A DNA stretch of 64,000 nucleotides from JACKDX01 sp964640175 (GCA_964640175.1 CAZXFW010000002.1:186001-250000), one strand, 5' to 3'. Shown: positions 1-8,469, counted from the stretch's first letter. Numbers and translations are program-made. The notes: generated by a model from the sequence alone, not told the origin.

Positions 1-889
1 TCCAACCCTCCCAATCGTCTTCGGAGCAGCCATCTTCAATCGAAACAATGGGAAAGTCTTTTGCTAACTTAACGTAGATTTCAATCAGCTCGTTCACACT
101 GCGTGGTTTTCCATCAAAGCGGTATGTCCGGCTTGAAGCATCGTAAAACTCGCTTGCCGCACAATCGAGCGCAAGCGCGATGTCCTTGCCGAGGACATAC
201 CCTGCCTGAACGACCGCCTCTGCAATCACCTCTAAGGCCTGCGCGTTGTTTGCCAACCGAGGCGCAAACCCGCCTTCATCACCCACGCTCGTCGCAAGCT
301 CTCTTGCCTTAAGAAGCGCCTTAAGCCGATGAAAGACCTCTGTCCCTGCGCGCAGGGCTTCTTTAAAGCTAGGGGCACCCACAGGCATGATCATAAACTC
401 TTGAATCTCAAGCCCACTGTCGGCGTGCACGCCTCCATTCACAATGTTCATCATGGGGGTAGGAAGCAGGGGCTTTTCGTCCTTGCCAAGGTATTGCCAC
501 AACGCCTTTTCTTGTGCCTGTGCCGCGGCGCGGGCCACCGCCATGGAGACGCCGAGCATGGCGTTGGCTCCCAGCTTGGCCTTATTGGCAGTGCCATCCA
601 GCTTAAGCATCGCCGTATCGATGCCCCGTTGGTCTTCGACAGACATGCCTTTAAGTGCTTCATTAAGTACCGTGTTGACGTTCTTAACGGCCGAAAGCAC
701 GCCTTTGCCCAAATAGCGCTTGGCATCCCCATCACGCAGTTCCACCGCTTCGTGTTCTCCGGTCGAAGCGCCCGAAGGCACGGCAGCCGTCGCCCGAAGC
801 CCCGTGCTTAGCTTGGCCTCCACTTCCACCGTGGGATTGCCTCGCGAATCCAGGATTTCTCGGGCATGAAGTTGGCTAAGCGTGGTCAT
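1..889 (-). CDS. eno: Enolase, N-terminal two thirds (cut by window edge)
   Basis: Enolase interconverts 2-phosphoglycerate and phosphoenolpyruvate in cytosolic glycolysis and gluconeogenesis. The minus-strand translation begins MTTLSQLHAREILDSRGNPT, the signature start of the family, and continues through the AVPSGASTG loop, the GANAMLGVSMA segment, the NGGVHADSGLEIQEFMI region and the SVGDEGGFAP loop, up to the SIEDG acidic metal-site segment near the edge. About 296 residues are inside the window; full enolases are about 420-430, so the C-terminal third with the catalytic lysine and the second half of the barrel lies to the left. The ATG is preceded by AAGGAG at a normal distance. No frameshift is visible. 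The next gene on this strand is nth, 134 nt upstream, so the two may be read separately. Confidence 0.97.
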   Translation of the reverse strand, partial: MTTLSQLHAREILDSRGNPTVEVEAKLSTGLRATAAVPSGASTGEHEAVELRDGDAKRYLGKGVLSAVKNVNTVLNEALKGMSVEDQRGIDTAMLKLDGTANKAKLGANAMLGVSMAVARAAAQAQEKALWQYLGKDEKPLLPTPMMNIVNGGVHADSGLEIQEFMIMPVGAPSFKEALRAGTEVFHRLKALLKARELATSVGDEGGFAPRLANNAQALEVIAEAVVQAGYVLGKDIALALDCAASEFYDASSRTYRFDGKPRSVNELIEIYVKLAKDFPIVSIEDGCSEDDWEGW

Positions 890-1023
890 GACGGTGTCTC
901 CTTTTGGTGAGCGAGCGCTCGGGCTGCGCGAACGTGCGTAAGATAATGAGGCTCGCAGGCGCTATAGACCGCCCTACAAGGTTTTTCAATGACCCTAACC
1001 CTGCAAGAAACGCGAATGTCACA

Positions 1024-1809
1024 CTAGGTGGCACTCTGCGTAACAAGCCGCTGCATTTGCATGGTTTCAAAGGCCGCGTTCGCGCGGACTTTCCACGTGC
1101 CTTGCGGTTTCGCCGTAGCAGACGGACAAAGCTCGTTGAGTGGACACGCACTGCACCGTGGTTTACGCGCGAGGCATACGTACCGCCCATGAAGCACAAG
1201 CCGGTGACTCGACGCGGTCCAAGTATGCTTTGGAAACACGGCGCATAAATCCTGCTCTATTTTCCCGGGGTCGTCGTGAATGGTCAGCTCCAGACGTTTG
1301 GCCACACGGCTGACATGCGTATCCACCGCCATCCCTGAAGAGATCCCAAACGCTGTCCCCAGCACGACATTGGCTGTCTTTCGCGCGACTCCGGGTAACG
1401 TGCACAACTTAGCCATGTCGTTAGGAACCTGACCTTGATAACGGCCCGCAACAATTTCTGCCGCACCACAGATAGACTTTGTCTTGTTCCGATAAAACCC
1501 TGTGGGGTGAATCACCTGTTCAACTTCGTCGCGAGGCGCGCGCGCCAATGCCTCAGGGGTTGGCCAACGGCGAAAGAGTTCAGGTGTCACTTTATTAACG
1601 CCTTTATCCGTGCTTTGCGCACTCAAAATCGTTGCCACCACAAGCTGCCACGGTGAGTTAAAATCAAGCTCACAGCGCGGATGAGGCAGCATGGTGGCCA
1701 AGCGCACGTGGATACGTTTGGCATGTGCTTTGTCGGGCTTAAACACGGCGGATCGAGGCATGGCGTTACGCAGAGCATGGCATAGAACCCGTCTTCGCAA
1801 ACCCCTCAC
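1024..1809 (-). CDS. nth: Endonuclease III, DNA glycosylase/AP lyase
   Basis: This base-excision repair enzyme removes oxidised pyrimidines and nicks abasic sites. The helix-hairpin-helix is visible as LPGVARKTANVVLG, with the catalytic lysine in ARKTA and the essential aspartate in AVDTHVSR. The C-terminal iron-sulfur loop has the exact C-x6-C-x2-C-x5-C spacing (CLARKPRCSACPLNELC). Length is 261 residues from a GTG at 1809. The first 16 residues are Arg-rich and poorly conserved, so an internal ATG at 1761 (MPRSAVFKPDK) is a real alternative that gives the usual length. Neither start has a strong ribosome site. It lies between eno and the divergent lgt. Confidence 0.94.
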   Translation of the reverse strand: MRGLRRRVLCHALRNAMPRSAVFKPDKAHAKRIHVRLATMLPHPRCELDFNSPWQLVVATILSAQSTDKGVNKVTPELFRRWPTPEALARAPRDEVEQVIHPTGFYRNKTKSICGAAEIVAGRYQGQVPNDMAKLCTLPGVARKTANVVLGTAFGISSGMAVDTHVSRVAKRLELTIHDDPGKIEQDLCAVFPKHTWTASSHRLVLHGRYVCLARKPRCSACPLNELCPSATAKPQGTWKVRANAAFETMQMQRLVTQSAT

Positions 1810-1880
1810 ACCCTATTTATTAGCCATGAGACGGTGGGTTCTAGTGGAAAAGTCTTCCAACCTCGTCTAGGCTTGCCACC

Positions 1881-2747
1881 GTGCTTACGCTGTACATCCC
1901 CTGGATTCAACTTGGCCCATGGAACATTCCTCTTCCCGGAGGTAACTCGCTTCCGATCCATGCCTTTGGCATTTTAGTCGCCACCGGTGTGTTGGTAGGG
2001 GCCAAAGTTGCCGACTGGCGTGCCTATAAAGCTGGCATCTCACCTACAGTCACCGCAGATGCTGTCTCGTGGGTGGTCATCCTCGGATTCATTGTCGCCC
2101 ACGTGCTTGACGTGGTGTTTTATCATCCGCAGCGCATCGCCGAAGATCCTTTGTTGCTTGTAAAGTTCTGGCAAGGCTTATCTTCCTATGGCGGCTTCAT
2201 TGGCGGCGTGTTGGGGCTGTGGCTGTGGTGCCGGCGACGTAAGATCTCCATGATGCTCATGGGTGAGATCTTGGCCTATGGATTTTTGTTTGGCTGGGTC
2301 TTTGGCAGACTTGGCTGTTTTACCGCACATGATCATCCCGGCACGGTGAGCACCTTTTTCTTAGCCGTGGAAAATTATCAGGTGGGAGAGCCTCCCTGGC
2401 AACCACGGCATGATCTCGGCCTTTACGAAGCGTTGTGGGCGATGGCCACGGTCGGACTGTTTACATTCCTTGATCGCAAGCCACGACGCAAAGGGTTCTA
2501 TTATGCGCTTTTGCCCATCGTATACGCTCCGGTGCGTTTCTTTTTGGACTTCTTGCGGGTGAAGCCTGAGCAAGCCCCCGGTCGAGGCGATATCCGCTAT
2601 TTCGACTTAACGCCCGGCCAATGGGCCTCCATCGGCTTATTAGCGCTTGGAATTTGGCTGATGTACCTCGTGTACACTCGGCCAGAGCCAACGGTGCCCG
2701 AATGGGCCAAACTGGATCCTAAAGCCTCAGGCCGTAAGTCTGCCTGA
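1881..2747 (+). CDS. lgt: Prolipoprotein diacylglyceryl transferase
   Basis: Lgt transfers diacylglycerol from phosphatidylglycerol to the lipobox cysteine of preprolipoproteins in the inner membrane, the first step of lipoprotein maturation. The 288-residue protein has about seven membrane segments, the HAFG motif near residue 28, the SSYGGFIGG loop and an RLGCFTAHDHPG signature. In E. coli the equivalent signature has Arg-x-Gly-Asn-Phe; here Asn is Cys and the following residues are His-Asp-His, a variant I associate with delta-type bacteria. The start is GTG without a clear ribosome site. Its 3' end overlaps the convergent gene at 2727-3233 by 21 nt. The window contains several probable substrates, for example the lipoproteins at 14843, 29457, 34029, 34200 and 57336. 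Confidence 0.93.
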   Translation: MLTLYIPWIQLGPWNIPLPGGNSLPIHAFGILVATGVLVGAKVADWRAYKAGISPTVTADAVSWVVILGFIVAHVLDVVFYHPQRIAEDPLLLVKFWQGLSSYGGFIGGVLGLWLWCRRRKISMMLMGEILAYGFLFGWVFGRLGCFTAHDHPGTVSTFFLAVENYQVGEPPWQPRHDLGLYEALWAMATVGLFTFLDRKPRRKGFYYALLPIVYAPVRFFLDFLRVKPEQAPGRGDIRYFDLTPGQWASIGLLALGIWLMYLVYTRPEPTVPEWAKLDPKASGRKSA

Positions 2748-3233
2748 GCCTCGTAGCTGGCGCAGTGCTTTGGCACGCTCCTCATAATGCATGGGACCTT
2801 CATAAAGCGCCACCAGCTCGTCAAACACACGATCATAGACAGCGCTTTGCTCCGCATGCCCTTCGGCCAGGCGCTTCCATAAGAATCGTTCAAGCGCCCC
2901 AAAGCGTTTGGCGCGGCGTAAGCTCTGCGAAACCAGGCTAAGGGTCTCCAGATTTCCGGGATCGGCACGCTCGGCACGTCTGGCAAAGCGACTGGCTAAG
3001 GAAGGATTGTGAAGCTCTTCCAACACCACAAGCGCCGCTTCGCGCCACGCTTCTGCCTTGAGGCGTGGATCGTGGGCCTGAACCGCGCGCTGCTTTGCCT
3101 GTTGGACCCGCAGCCTTGCCGGGCGCAGCTTCCGGGAAGACAGCCTAAAGGGCACCCAAACCTTGATCACCATGAAGACAACGAACGAAAGGCCCGCAAA
3201 AATAAGGGCCCAACGCGCAAACGGGCTTAACAT
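2727..3233 (-). CDS. Membrane-anchored helical-repeat protein, unknown function
   Basis: The 168-residue product is not a recognised named family. It starts with one membrane helix (about residues 8-27, WALIFAGLSFVVFMVIKVWV) followed by an Arg/Lys-rich stretch, which predicts a short N-terminal tail, one anchor and a soluble helical domain. The rest is made of Ala/Leu/Arg-rich helix pairs such as LASRFARRAERADPGNLETL that look like degenerate TPR units (about residues 60-150). The reading frame keeps the amino-acid pattern of a real protein although it overlaps the end of lgt by 21 nt tail to tail. A scaffolding role is only a guess from the repeats. Confidence 0.7.
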   Translation of the reverse strand: MLSPFARWALIFAGLSFVVFMVIKVWVPFRLSSRKLRPARLRVQQAKQRAVQAHDPRLKAEAWREAALVVLEELHNPSLASRFARRAERADPGNLETLSLVSQSLRRAKRFGALERFLWKRLAEGHAEQSAVYDRVFDELVALYEGPMHYEERAKALRQLRGSGRLTA

Positions 3234-3365
3234 GGAGCTAAGTTACGCTGAAGGCGGAACTGGGTCAAAGACTCCTTGAACTATCTGAAAATCTTGTGAA
3301 TTCGGAAAGACAGCGTTAGTGTACCGGCCGAATAGTTAGTATTCACCCCGATAGGAGCGAATGAC

Positions 3366-3686
3366 ATGAATGAACATACTTCTAGTTCCAAGCGTACGGA
3401 TCCCATGGGCTTGGTGGTTTTCGTGGCAATGGTAGCCGTATTGATTGGCGCTACTTACATGCTGGCCCAAAATATCTCAGCAGAAGGCGAAGCCATCCGA
3501 GCTCGCATCGATGCCGTCAGCCGGCAATCCACTGCTGAAACCCAAGAGCTGCGCAGCATGATCAAAGCGCTGAAACAGCAATCCACGGCCGTAGCTGTAG
3601 CCCCTGCGCAAGCGACTCAAGCCAATAAGATCGCCGAAGCGCCTCGCGCCGCAACCCAGGCCGAGACCGACGATAGCAACGATTAA
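3366..3686 (+). CDS. Small membrane protein with coiled coil, unknown function
   Basis: The 106-residue protein has a short charged N-terminus, one membrane helix (about residues 15-33, LVVFVAMVAVLIGATYML), a probable coiled coil at residues 40-70 (EGEAIRARIDAVSRQSTAE and on) and an Ala/Gln/Thr-rich disordered acidic tail. The ATG is well placed, eight nt after AGGAG; a nearer ATG at 3360 would stop after two codons. The gene stands alone and is closed by a strong intrinsic terminator immediately downstream, so it forms its own transcription unit. No family is recognised. Confidence 0.75.
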   Translation: MNEHTSSSKRTDPMGLVVFVAMVAVLIGATYMLAQNISAEGEAIRARIDAVSRQSTAETQELRSMIKALKQQSTAVAVAPAQATQANKIAEAPRAATQAETDDSND

Positions 3687-3697
3687 AGCGTGCTTTC

Positions 3698-3748
3698 AGC
3701 CCCGACAATGTAGCTATCGCGGCTACGCTGTTGGGGCTTCTTTTTTTT
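3698..3748 (+). terminator. Intrinsic terminator after the 106-residue protein
   Basis: The sequence AGCCCCgACAatGTAGC can pair with the downstream GGCTACgcTGTtGGGGCT, giving a long GC-rich stem, and it is followed at once by eight T residues (3741-3748). This is a textbook rho-independent terminator on the plus strand. It separates the small gene from rpmB. Confidence 0.9.
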
Positions 3749-3809
3749 AGGCTTGCTTTTTAGGGCCATTCGCGTAAAATGTGCCCCCGGAAATCGGTAG
3801 GAGGCCATT

Positions 3810-4052
3810 GTGGCGCGTCAATGTCAGGTCACTGGAAAGAAACCCGTACGTGGTAATCGGGTATCCCATTCCAACATCAAAACCCCCCGTCGGCTTTTGC
3901 CCAATCTCCAAACCAAGCGCTTTTGGCATCCTACGGAAGAGCGCTGGATCACCTTGCGAGTCAGCACCTCCGGTATTCGTAACATTGAAAAACGCGGCCT
4001 TACGGCAGTGCTTGACACCATACGTCAGCCTGCTGCTCGCAAGCCACGTTAA
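3810..4052 (+). CDS. rpmB: Large ribosomal subunit protein bL28
   Basis: The 80-residue protein begins MARQCQVTGKKPVRGNRVSH and carries the L28 core LPNLQTKRFW and the C-terminal IRNIEKRGL segment. It is a structural protein of the 50S subunit. It has only one cysteine, so the four-cysteine zinc ribbon found in many L28 proteins is absent and this is the zinc-independent form. The start is GTG at 3810 with AGGAGG just upstream. It follows an intrinsic terminator and faces the minus-strand gene at 4089, so it is monocistronic. Confidence 0.95.
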   Translation: MARQCQVTGKKPVRGNRVSHSNIKTPRRLLPNLQTKRFWHPTEERWITLRVSTSGIRNIEKRGLTAVLDTIRQPAARKPR

Positions 4053-4088
4053 TCACCACGAAGCCCGTTTCCTTCTACGGAAGTACGC

Positions 4089-4694
4089 TTAGCACGTGCG
4101 TATGCCGCGCTCGGCAAGTTCCTTAGAGAACGCCATGGCGTGAGCTTCCGAAACGCCGAGGATGCGTAAGCGTGGAGCGTGTGTGGTGTAAACCTCTACC
4201 CCCACCTGTTTACGACCACCAAACGCCGCCGCCTGCAATCCAAAGTCTAAAAGCACACCCAATCCCAGCACGAAAGCACCCAGAATTAACAATGTGCCGT
4301 CGACAGTCCGTGCGGCATGCACCATCCATCGGCCTCCCAACCACGCACCAAGCGACAAGCACAACGCACCGAGATACAGATAGCCTCGGGAAAACCGCGT
4401 CACGATGGCCACCATCCTAAGGCTCTCCAATGCATAGCGACTCTGGCGTTTGACCAATAGCTGGCCCAGCACATAACGGCTCTGCGAGACAACAAGCTGC
4501 GCTTTTTCCACATGCATACGCATCTCATGGCGATACCCAAGCAAACAGCCCACGATCCGTAGCACCCCTACCAGAAGAACCCATCCAGTCACCCAGCGTA
4601 CGATCTGCCATCCCACCGCTGGAGTCGCAGCATCCGCACGGCCTGTGAGGATCTCTGTAGATAATCCTTCGGCATCACGAGAAGAACCAAGCAT
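4089..4694 (-). CDS. Inner-membrane protein, unknown function
   Basis: The 201-residue product has three to four membrane helices: about residues 31-52 (VRWVTGWVLLVGVLRIVGCL), 103-121 and 133-153 (LLILGAFVLGLGVLLDFGL), with a cytosolic or periplasmic charged helix between the first and second (RMHVEKAQLVVSQSRYVLG). The C-terminal 40 residues (VEVYTTHAPRLRILGVSEAH) look like a small soluble domain. I do not recognise the family. It lies 9 nt downstream of the RNase HII-like gene on the same strand, so co-transcription is likely. Confidence 0.7.
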   Translation of the reverse strand: MLGSSRDAEGLSTEILTGRADAATPAVGWQIVRWVTGWVLLVGVLRIVGCLLGYRHEMRMHVEKAQLVVSQSRYVLGQLLVKRQSRYALESLRMVAIVTRFSRGYLYLGALCLSLGAWLGGRWMVHAARTVDGTLLILGAFVLGLGVLLDFGLQAAAFGGRKQVGVEVYTTHAPRLRILGVSEAHAMAFSKELAERGIRTC

Positions 4695-4703
4695 GGAAGC
4701 GTT

Positions 4704-5633
4704 TTAGCGTTCAAAACACTGCGACACAATCTTTAAACGCTCTCGTAATGAAGCCGTCCGTTGAACGAATTCCGCGGTGCGAGGGTCATGATAACCACTG
4801 ACCACAGGGAGACTCGGGTCATGCTCCGCATAAAAACGTTGCAATCGCAGCATGCTAAGCTCACGCAAATACTTACCCACCATGGAAGCCAGCGCCACTG
4901 GCAGATGATCACGATCCGCATCCACCTTGAAATGAAGCTCCCCAAACCCTGGTATCTGGTAGCTACTGTGGCCTTTGACCATCGAGAGTGGCCATAACTC
5001 TGCACGATCAAAATGCCGAACGTAGTTAGGATAGCATCGAATGCCGCCTACCATGCCGCAGATCGCGTGAAGATCAGTGTTTGATTCATGACGCGCTTGC
5101 TGAAGAAGCCTCTCAAACATCGTCAAGTTCACACGGAGTCGATTGTTTCCTTGAAGCGCATGCCGGTTCAGAACACCCGCACAAACGACCACGGAGCGAC
5201 AACTCCATAACGTGATCCCTTTGTCGTGAAGGGCACCCAGCATGCTGCGCCCGTTATCAACGTTGCCTCCAAATGCGGGCAACGCCAGCATCGTGCTTTG
5301 TCGCCAACATTGCGCAAACGCCTCGGTTGGACAGGGCGCTTGCAAGGACTCTACGCTGTCGAGACTAAGAGCCGCAAACATCTCATCCGAGGTTTGTGGC
5401 AGCTGACCCACAAGCGATTCCACGATAGCCAAGGCAAGACCTTCTGCATGAGCCATGCGTCCAAACCCTGAAACGCGCTTACTGTCATCAATCCCAAGCT
5501 CCATACCTAAGGCACGAAGCGCCTTGTTGTCATACACCTCTGTCTCAATCCCTACAGCAGTCGCAAGCAAAGGCCCAAGGCGCGGTCCTAAGCCGTTTTC
5601 ATCGACACCCACCACTCGCATCACTCTCTCCAT
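4704..5633 (-). CDS. Divergent RNase HII-like protein
   Basis: RNase HII cleaves RNA in RNA-DNA hybrids and removes single ribonucleotides. The 309-residue protein starts with VVGVDENGLGPRLGPLLATA, which matches the family GxDExGxGPxxGP start with the catalytic Asp-Glu pair (residues 11-12). IDDSKRVS (48-55) matches the DSKKLS motif. Near the end FKVDADRDHLPVALASMVGK resembles the K-x-D...SAASIxAKV helix, and VSGYHDPRT resembles the GSGYPSDPxT loop typical of archaeal-type enzymes. The middle is poorly conserved and about 90 residues longer than bacterial RnhB. The third acidic residue is not obvious; a candidate lies in NTDLHAICGMVGG. It may therefore be an active type 2 enzyme or a related nuclease-fold protein. 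It shares a strand and probably a transcript with the membrane protein at 4089. Confidence 0.7.
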   Translation of the reverse strand: MERVMRVVGVDENGLGPRLGPLLATAVGIETEVYDNKALRALGMELGIDDSKRVSGFGRMAHAEGLALAIVESLVGQLPQTSDEMFAALSLDSVESLQAPCPTEAFAQCWRQSTMLALPAFGGNVDNGRSMLGALHDKGITLWSCRSVVVCAGVLNRHALQGNNRLRVNLTMFERLLQQARHESNTDLHAICGMVGGIRCYPNYVRHFDRAELWPLSMVKGHSSYQIPGFGELHFKVDADRDHLPVALASMVGKYLRELSMLRLQRFYAEHDPSLPVVSGYHDPRTAEFVQRTASLRERLKIVSQCFER

Positions 5634-5707
5634 ACCACAATCACCACATGCTTGCGGGAGCTGGCCTAGTTAGGCTAGATTATTGCTTCCTGCATGTGGG
5701 AGGTTCG

Positions 5708-6523
5708 TTGTCGGACAAGAGCTCGTCGAACACCCATCTTTACGCACAAGCGCTGCGTGAAGCGCTTGATAGCGTTGTAGCGCCCGAAGTGCGAGATGAG
5801 GTCATCCAAAGAGCACTGCGTGCAGAAGGACTGGATAGTCCACCCGTACACCAAGGCGCATTTCTGGATTTTGTAAGACGTCCAGTCCACGCAAGCCTTG
5901 AACGCGTGGTTGGAAAAAAAACGGCGCTTGCAGCCGTGAACGAAGTACACCGTCTGATGGGCATTCACGATGATTTCGCCGATGGTAGCAGCGAAATTCG
6001 CCGCATCAGCGAGCTGTCCGTTCCTCCTGTACGGACAGGCTCATCCGGCCCTGTCAAACGCGAAAAAAGCGACCAAAGAGGCGCCAAACGCCTCGCTCAG
6101 CACGAGGCCCGCCATACAATGCCTGTCAGTCAGGGATTACCTCCCGCTGTATTGATCGCCACCACGGATGTTTCGACCTCACAGCAACTTGCAGCATGCC
6201 TGGAAGGCATCGCCAGCGTGCAAGCGTTGGACGACTTATTTTTACTTATGGAAGAAGTCCATAACGCCAAAGATCGCTCACTTGTGGTGATCATTGATGG
6301 TCAGATGTCTCCCATCAGTGCGGCCACCATAGCGGCACTGGGCCCAGAACTTCCTGAACACGCCCATGTATTGTTGTGGCGGACAAGTCTCGTCAGCAAA
6401 GAACAGGCGCATGTCCTTTGGAGTAAAAGCAAAGACTGGCTTCGAATCCCAGAGGACCACACCGTGGATCAAATCGCCGAGCTATGCGACTGCCTCCTCG
6501 ATGCCGGCCCTGGCTCCCTCTGA
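5708..6523 (+). CDS. Protein with receiver-like C-terminal domain, unknown function
   Basis: No named family is recognised. From the chosen start the protein has about 271 residues. The N-terminal 100 residues are helical with acidic pairs (LREALDSVVAPEVRDEVIQR). A low-complexity Ser/Arg/Lys linker covers the middle, and the C-terminal 115 residues follow a beta-alpha rhythm (VLIATTDVSTSQQLAACLEG, then LVVIIDGQMSP, then HVLLWR, then WLRIPED). This resembles a response-regulator receiver fold with an Asp in IIDGQ at the phosphoacceptor-like strand, but the usual acidic pair at strand 1 is missing. I chose TTG at 5708 because GGGAGG precedes it; ATG at 5648 in the same frame has no ribosome site and would put the start only 14 nt from the divergent gene. 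Confidence 0.6.
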   Translation: MSDKSSSNTHLYAQALREALDSVVAPEVRDEVIQRALRAEGLDSPPVHQGAFLDFVRRPVHASLERVVGKKTALAAVNEVHRLMGIHDDFADGSSEIRRISELSVPPVRTGSSGPVKREKSDQRGAKRLAQHEARHTMPVSQGLPPAVLIATTDVSTSQQLAACLEGIASVQALDDLFLLMEEVHNAKDRSLVVIIDGQMSPISAATIAALGPELPEHAHVLLWRTSLVSKEQAHVLWSKSKDWLRIPEDHTVDQIAELCDCLLDAGPGSL

Positions 6524-6549
6524 TATGCCTCCACAAGCAACTCTTTGGG

Positions 6550-7425
6550 CTAAAGTGAGGAAGGGCCTAAGCCTTGCATAAGCTCGTCAACAAGTTCTTT
6601 ATCACCAAGCACCGGTTCCGCTCGCCAGTTAAGTGTATCCGGCTTGCGTCTCAGCCATGGCCAGAGAGGGGCCTGATCCACACATCCCAACACGCGTTCT
6701 TCTGCTGAACACATAATACGAACGTGAAAATGATCGTCGTGTGCACGTGCACGCGAGGGGCGGTGCAACACCCACGTGGCACGGAAGATCACCTCTTTAT
6801 TGGGCTCATGAAGAATCGCATAGTTTAACAAGCGCTGCTTCAGCCCATACGAGCAAAAAATCCACTGCACCTCAATCGTCGGATCAAGCAACAATGTCCG
6901 AACCAGATGCCAATTGCGTGCATCATCGAAAAAAAACCAATCGCCACTGCCGGATGCCCGTCGAGAACCCCTGCGCTCTTTGACAAGACCAAACCGGCTA
7001 AACGCAAGCCATCCTCTGCCATGCACCGACCGCCCTTGTGCATCGGTAAGGTAAAATATCACATCCACATCCCGCCCCGAGCGGTGACTCCCGTGCCGAG
7101 GATGCATCCCCCCAGACACGGATGAAAGATCGCCCACTCGCACAGGCGCAGTCAGCACAAAATCTTGTGCAACCACGGCCGCCGCACGCTCCAATGCGTG
7201 TACGAGGCGAGGTGTTGCCCACCGTGTGGGGTCATCGGGCCGTGCACGCACGAACCCTTCGCCTTGATCCGGCAAAGATGCCCCTTTTAACAGCACCCCC
7301 TGTGACGGCGTCCCCAAAGAACCCGAAGCCTCAGGAGCCAACGGTGGAAGTAAACAGCCCCCGACCAGGGCATATCCTAGCCATACCAAGGCCTTCAACG
7401 GAGGTTTCGGGCAGAACACAGGCAT
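6550..7425 (-). CDS. mepA: MepA-type penicillin-insensitive murein endopeptidase, lipoprotein
   Basis: MepA is a zinc (LAS-family) endopeptidase that cuts D-Ala-mDAP cross-links in peptidoglycan. The zinc and catalytic motifs are clear: HPRHGSHRSGRDVDVIF (the HxxxD pair) in the middle and RAHDDHFHVRI near the end, with the conserved basic-rich SSVSGGMHPRHGSH lead-in. The start chosen is the ATG at 7425, preceded by an AAGGTGA-like site; an upstream in-frame extension to 7575 would read through the divergent gene's promoter and has no signal peptide. From 7425 the protein begins with a signal ending LVGGC, a good lipobox, so it is probably lipid-anchored rather than free as in E. coli. The mature protein then has about 267 residues, close to the family length. 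Confidence 0.88.
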   Translation of the reverse strand: MPVFCPKPPLKALVWLGYALVGGCLLPPLAPEASGSLGTPSQGVLLKGASLPDQGEGFVRARPDDPTRWATPRLVHALERAAAVVAQDFVLTAPVRVGDLSSVSGGMHPRHGSHRSGRDVDVIFYLTDAQGRSVHGRGWLAFSRFGLVKERRGSRRASGSGDWFFFDDARNWHLVRTLLLDPTIEVQWIFCSYGLKQRLLNYAILHEPNKEVIFRATWVLHRPSRARAHDDHFHVRIMCSAEERVLGCVDQAPLWPWLRRKPDTLNWRAEPVLGDKELVDELMQGLGPSSL

Positions 7426-7453
7426 CACCTTGACCTTGGAAAGAATATCGTGA

Positions 7454-8455
7454 ATGAAAGCGGTTCGATACGCCATGGACCAACTTTCTGCACACCTGGA
7501 TCGGGGCTGGGATCTCGTAAGCCGCGGTGATTTTGACGGCGCATGGACATCCGCGCAAAAAATTCTTGAGCTCAACGATCAGTGCGCAGAGGCCCACAAT
7601 CTTTTGGGGTATATCCGCGCCGCTCAAGGTGATGTCGAAAACGCACTTGAACATTACCGCCATGCCATCGACTTGGATGACAGCCTTATCGAAGCTAAAC
7701 TCAATGCTGCCGAAGTACTCATCCATCCGCTTCATCATTTTGAAGAAGCCATTGATCTTGCAGACGAAGCCTTGGATGTCGCTCGCGAGTCAGACGAAAT
7801 CGCCGAAGCCATGTTACTTAAAATCGATGCGCTACTGCACCAAGGTGACATGACCACAGCGTGCCGTGTCGCTAAAGCACTGCCCACTGGCCCGTTCGAG
7901 ACGAGCGGCCTTGGATTTCTAGTAGGCCGAGCAAAGTTTGAGGTGGGTGATATCAGCGGCGCTGAACCCTTGCTTCATGCGGCGGTACAAGACGACCCTG
8001 CCAACAGTGACGTGGCATACCACTGGGCGCTTTTGCTAGCGAGCCAGGATAAGCATGCCGAAGCGCGTACATGGTTTCTTGCCTCCCGTGAGGCAGATCA
8101 ACGAAGCGAGCCTTGGCCATGGTCTTTGAAGGAAGACATCTTCAAAACACATGCACACGCTGCCATCGAACATTTATCTGCCAAAGAAAAAACACTAATT
8201 GGCAAAGCAGCCTTGATCATAGCCGATTTGCCTGGTGCGGAAGTCGTGGCAGAAGGAGTCGACCCGCGTACCGGCATCTTACTTGAGCGATCGACGGAAA
8301 CTAAAAAGAGTGACTCACCTGTCAATCGCGTGTTCATCTACCAACGCAATATCGAACGCATCGCACAAGGCGCAAGCCAAATCGAAAACGACATTGCCCA
8401 ATGTCTACAGCAAGAACTCAACCTAACTCCGAGCGAACCAGCTAACCCGGCCTAG
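7454..8455 (+). CDS. TPR protein with degenerate zincin-like C-terminal domain
   Basis: The 333-residue protein has TPR units at about residues 9-75 (AHLDRGWDLVSRGDFDGAW, AEAHNLLGYIRAAQGDVENA) and further helical repeats to about residue 230. The C-terminal 100 residues (ALIIADLPGAEVVAEGVDPRTG, then NRVFIYQRNIERIA) follow the order of the small TTHA0227-type metallopeptidase fold. The position where that family has the zinc motif HExxH reads QELNL, so the zinc site is lost. I infer a protein-protein interaction role rather than proteolysis. The start ATG at 7454 is 28 nt from the divergent mepA start, so the two share a promoter region. A second ATG at 7475 is possible. Confidence 0.75.
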   Translation: MKAVRYAMDQLSAHLDRGWDLVSRGDFDGAWTSAQKILELNDQCAEAHNLLGYIRAAQGDVENALEHYRHAIDLDDSLIEAKLNAAEVLIHPLHHFEEAIDLADEALDVARESDEIAEAMLLKIDALLHQGDMTTACRVAKALPTGPFETSGLGFLVGRAKFEVGDISGAEPLLHAAVQDDPANSDVAYHWALLLASQDKHAEARTWFLASREADQRSEPWPWSLKEDIFKTHAHAAIEHLSAKEKTLIGKAALIIADLPGAEVVAEGVDPRTGILLERSTETKKSDSPVNRVFIYQRNIERIAQGASQIENDIAQCLQQELNLTPSEPANPA

Positions 8456-8469
8456 TTGCCCGGGATGCT

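Noticed and set aside
904..1248. Open frame of 114 codons on the plus strand between eno and nth
   Set aside because: It runs antisense to the end of nth and through the eno leader, with no ribosome site or motif.
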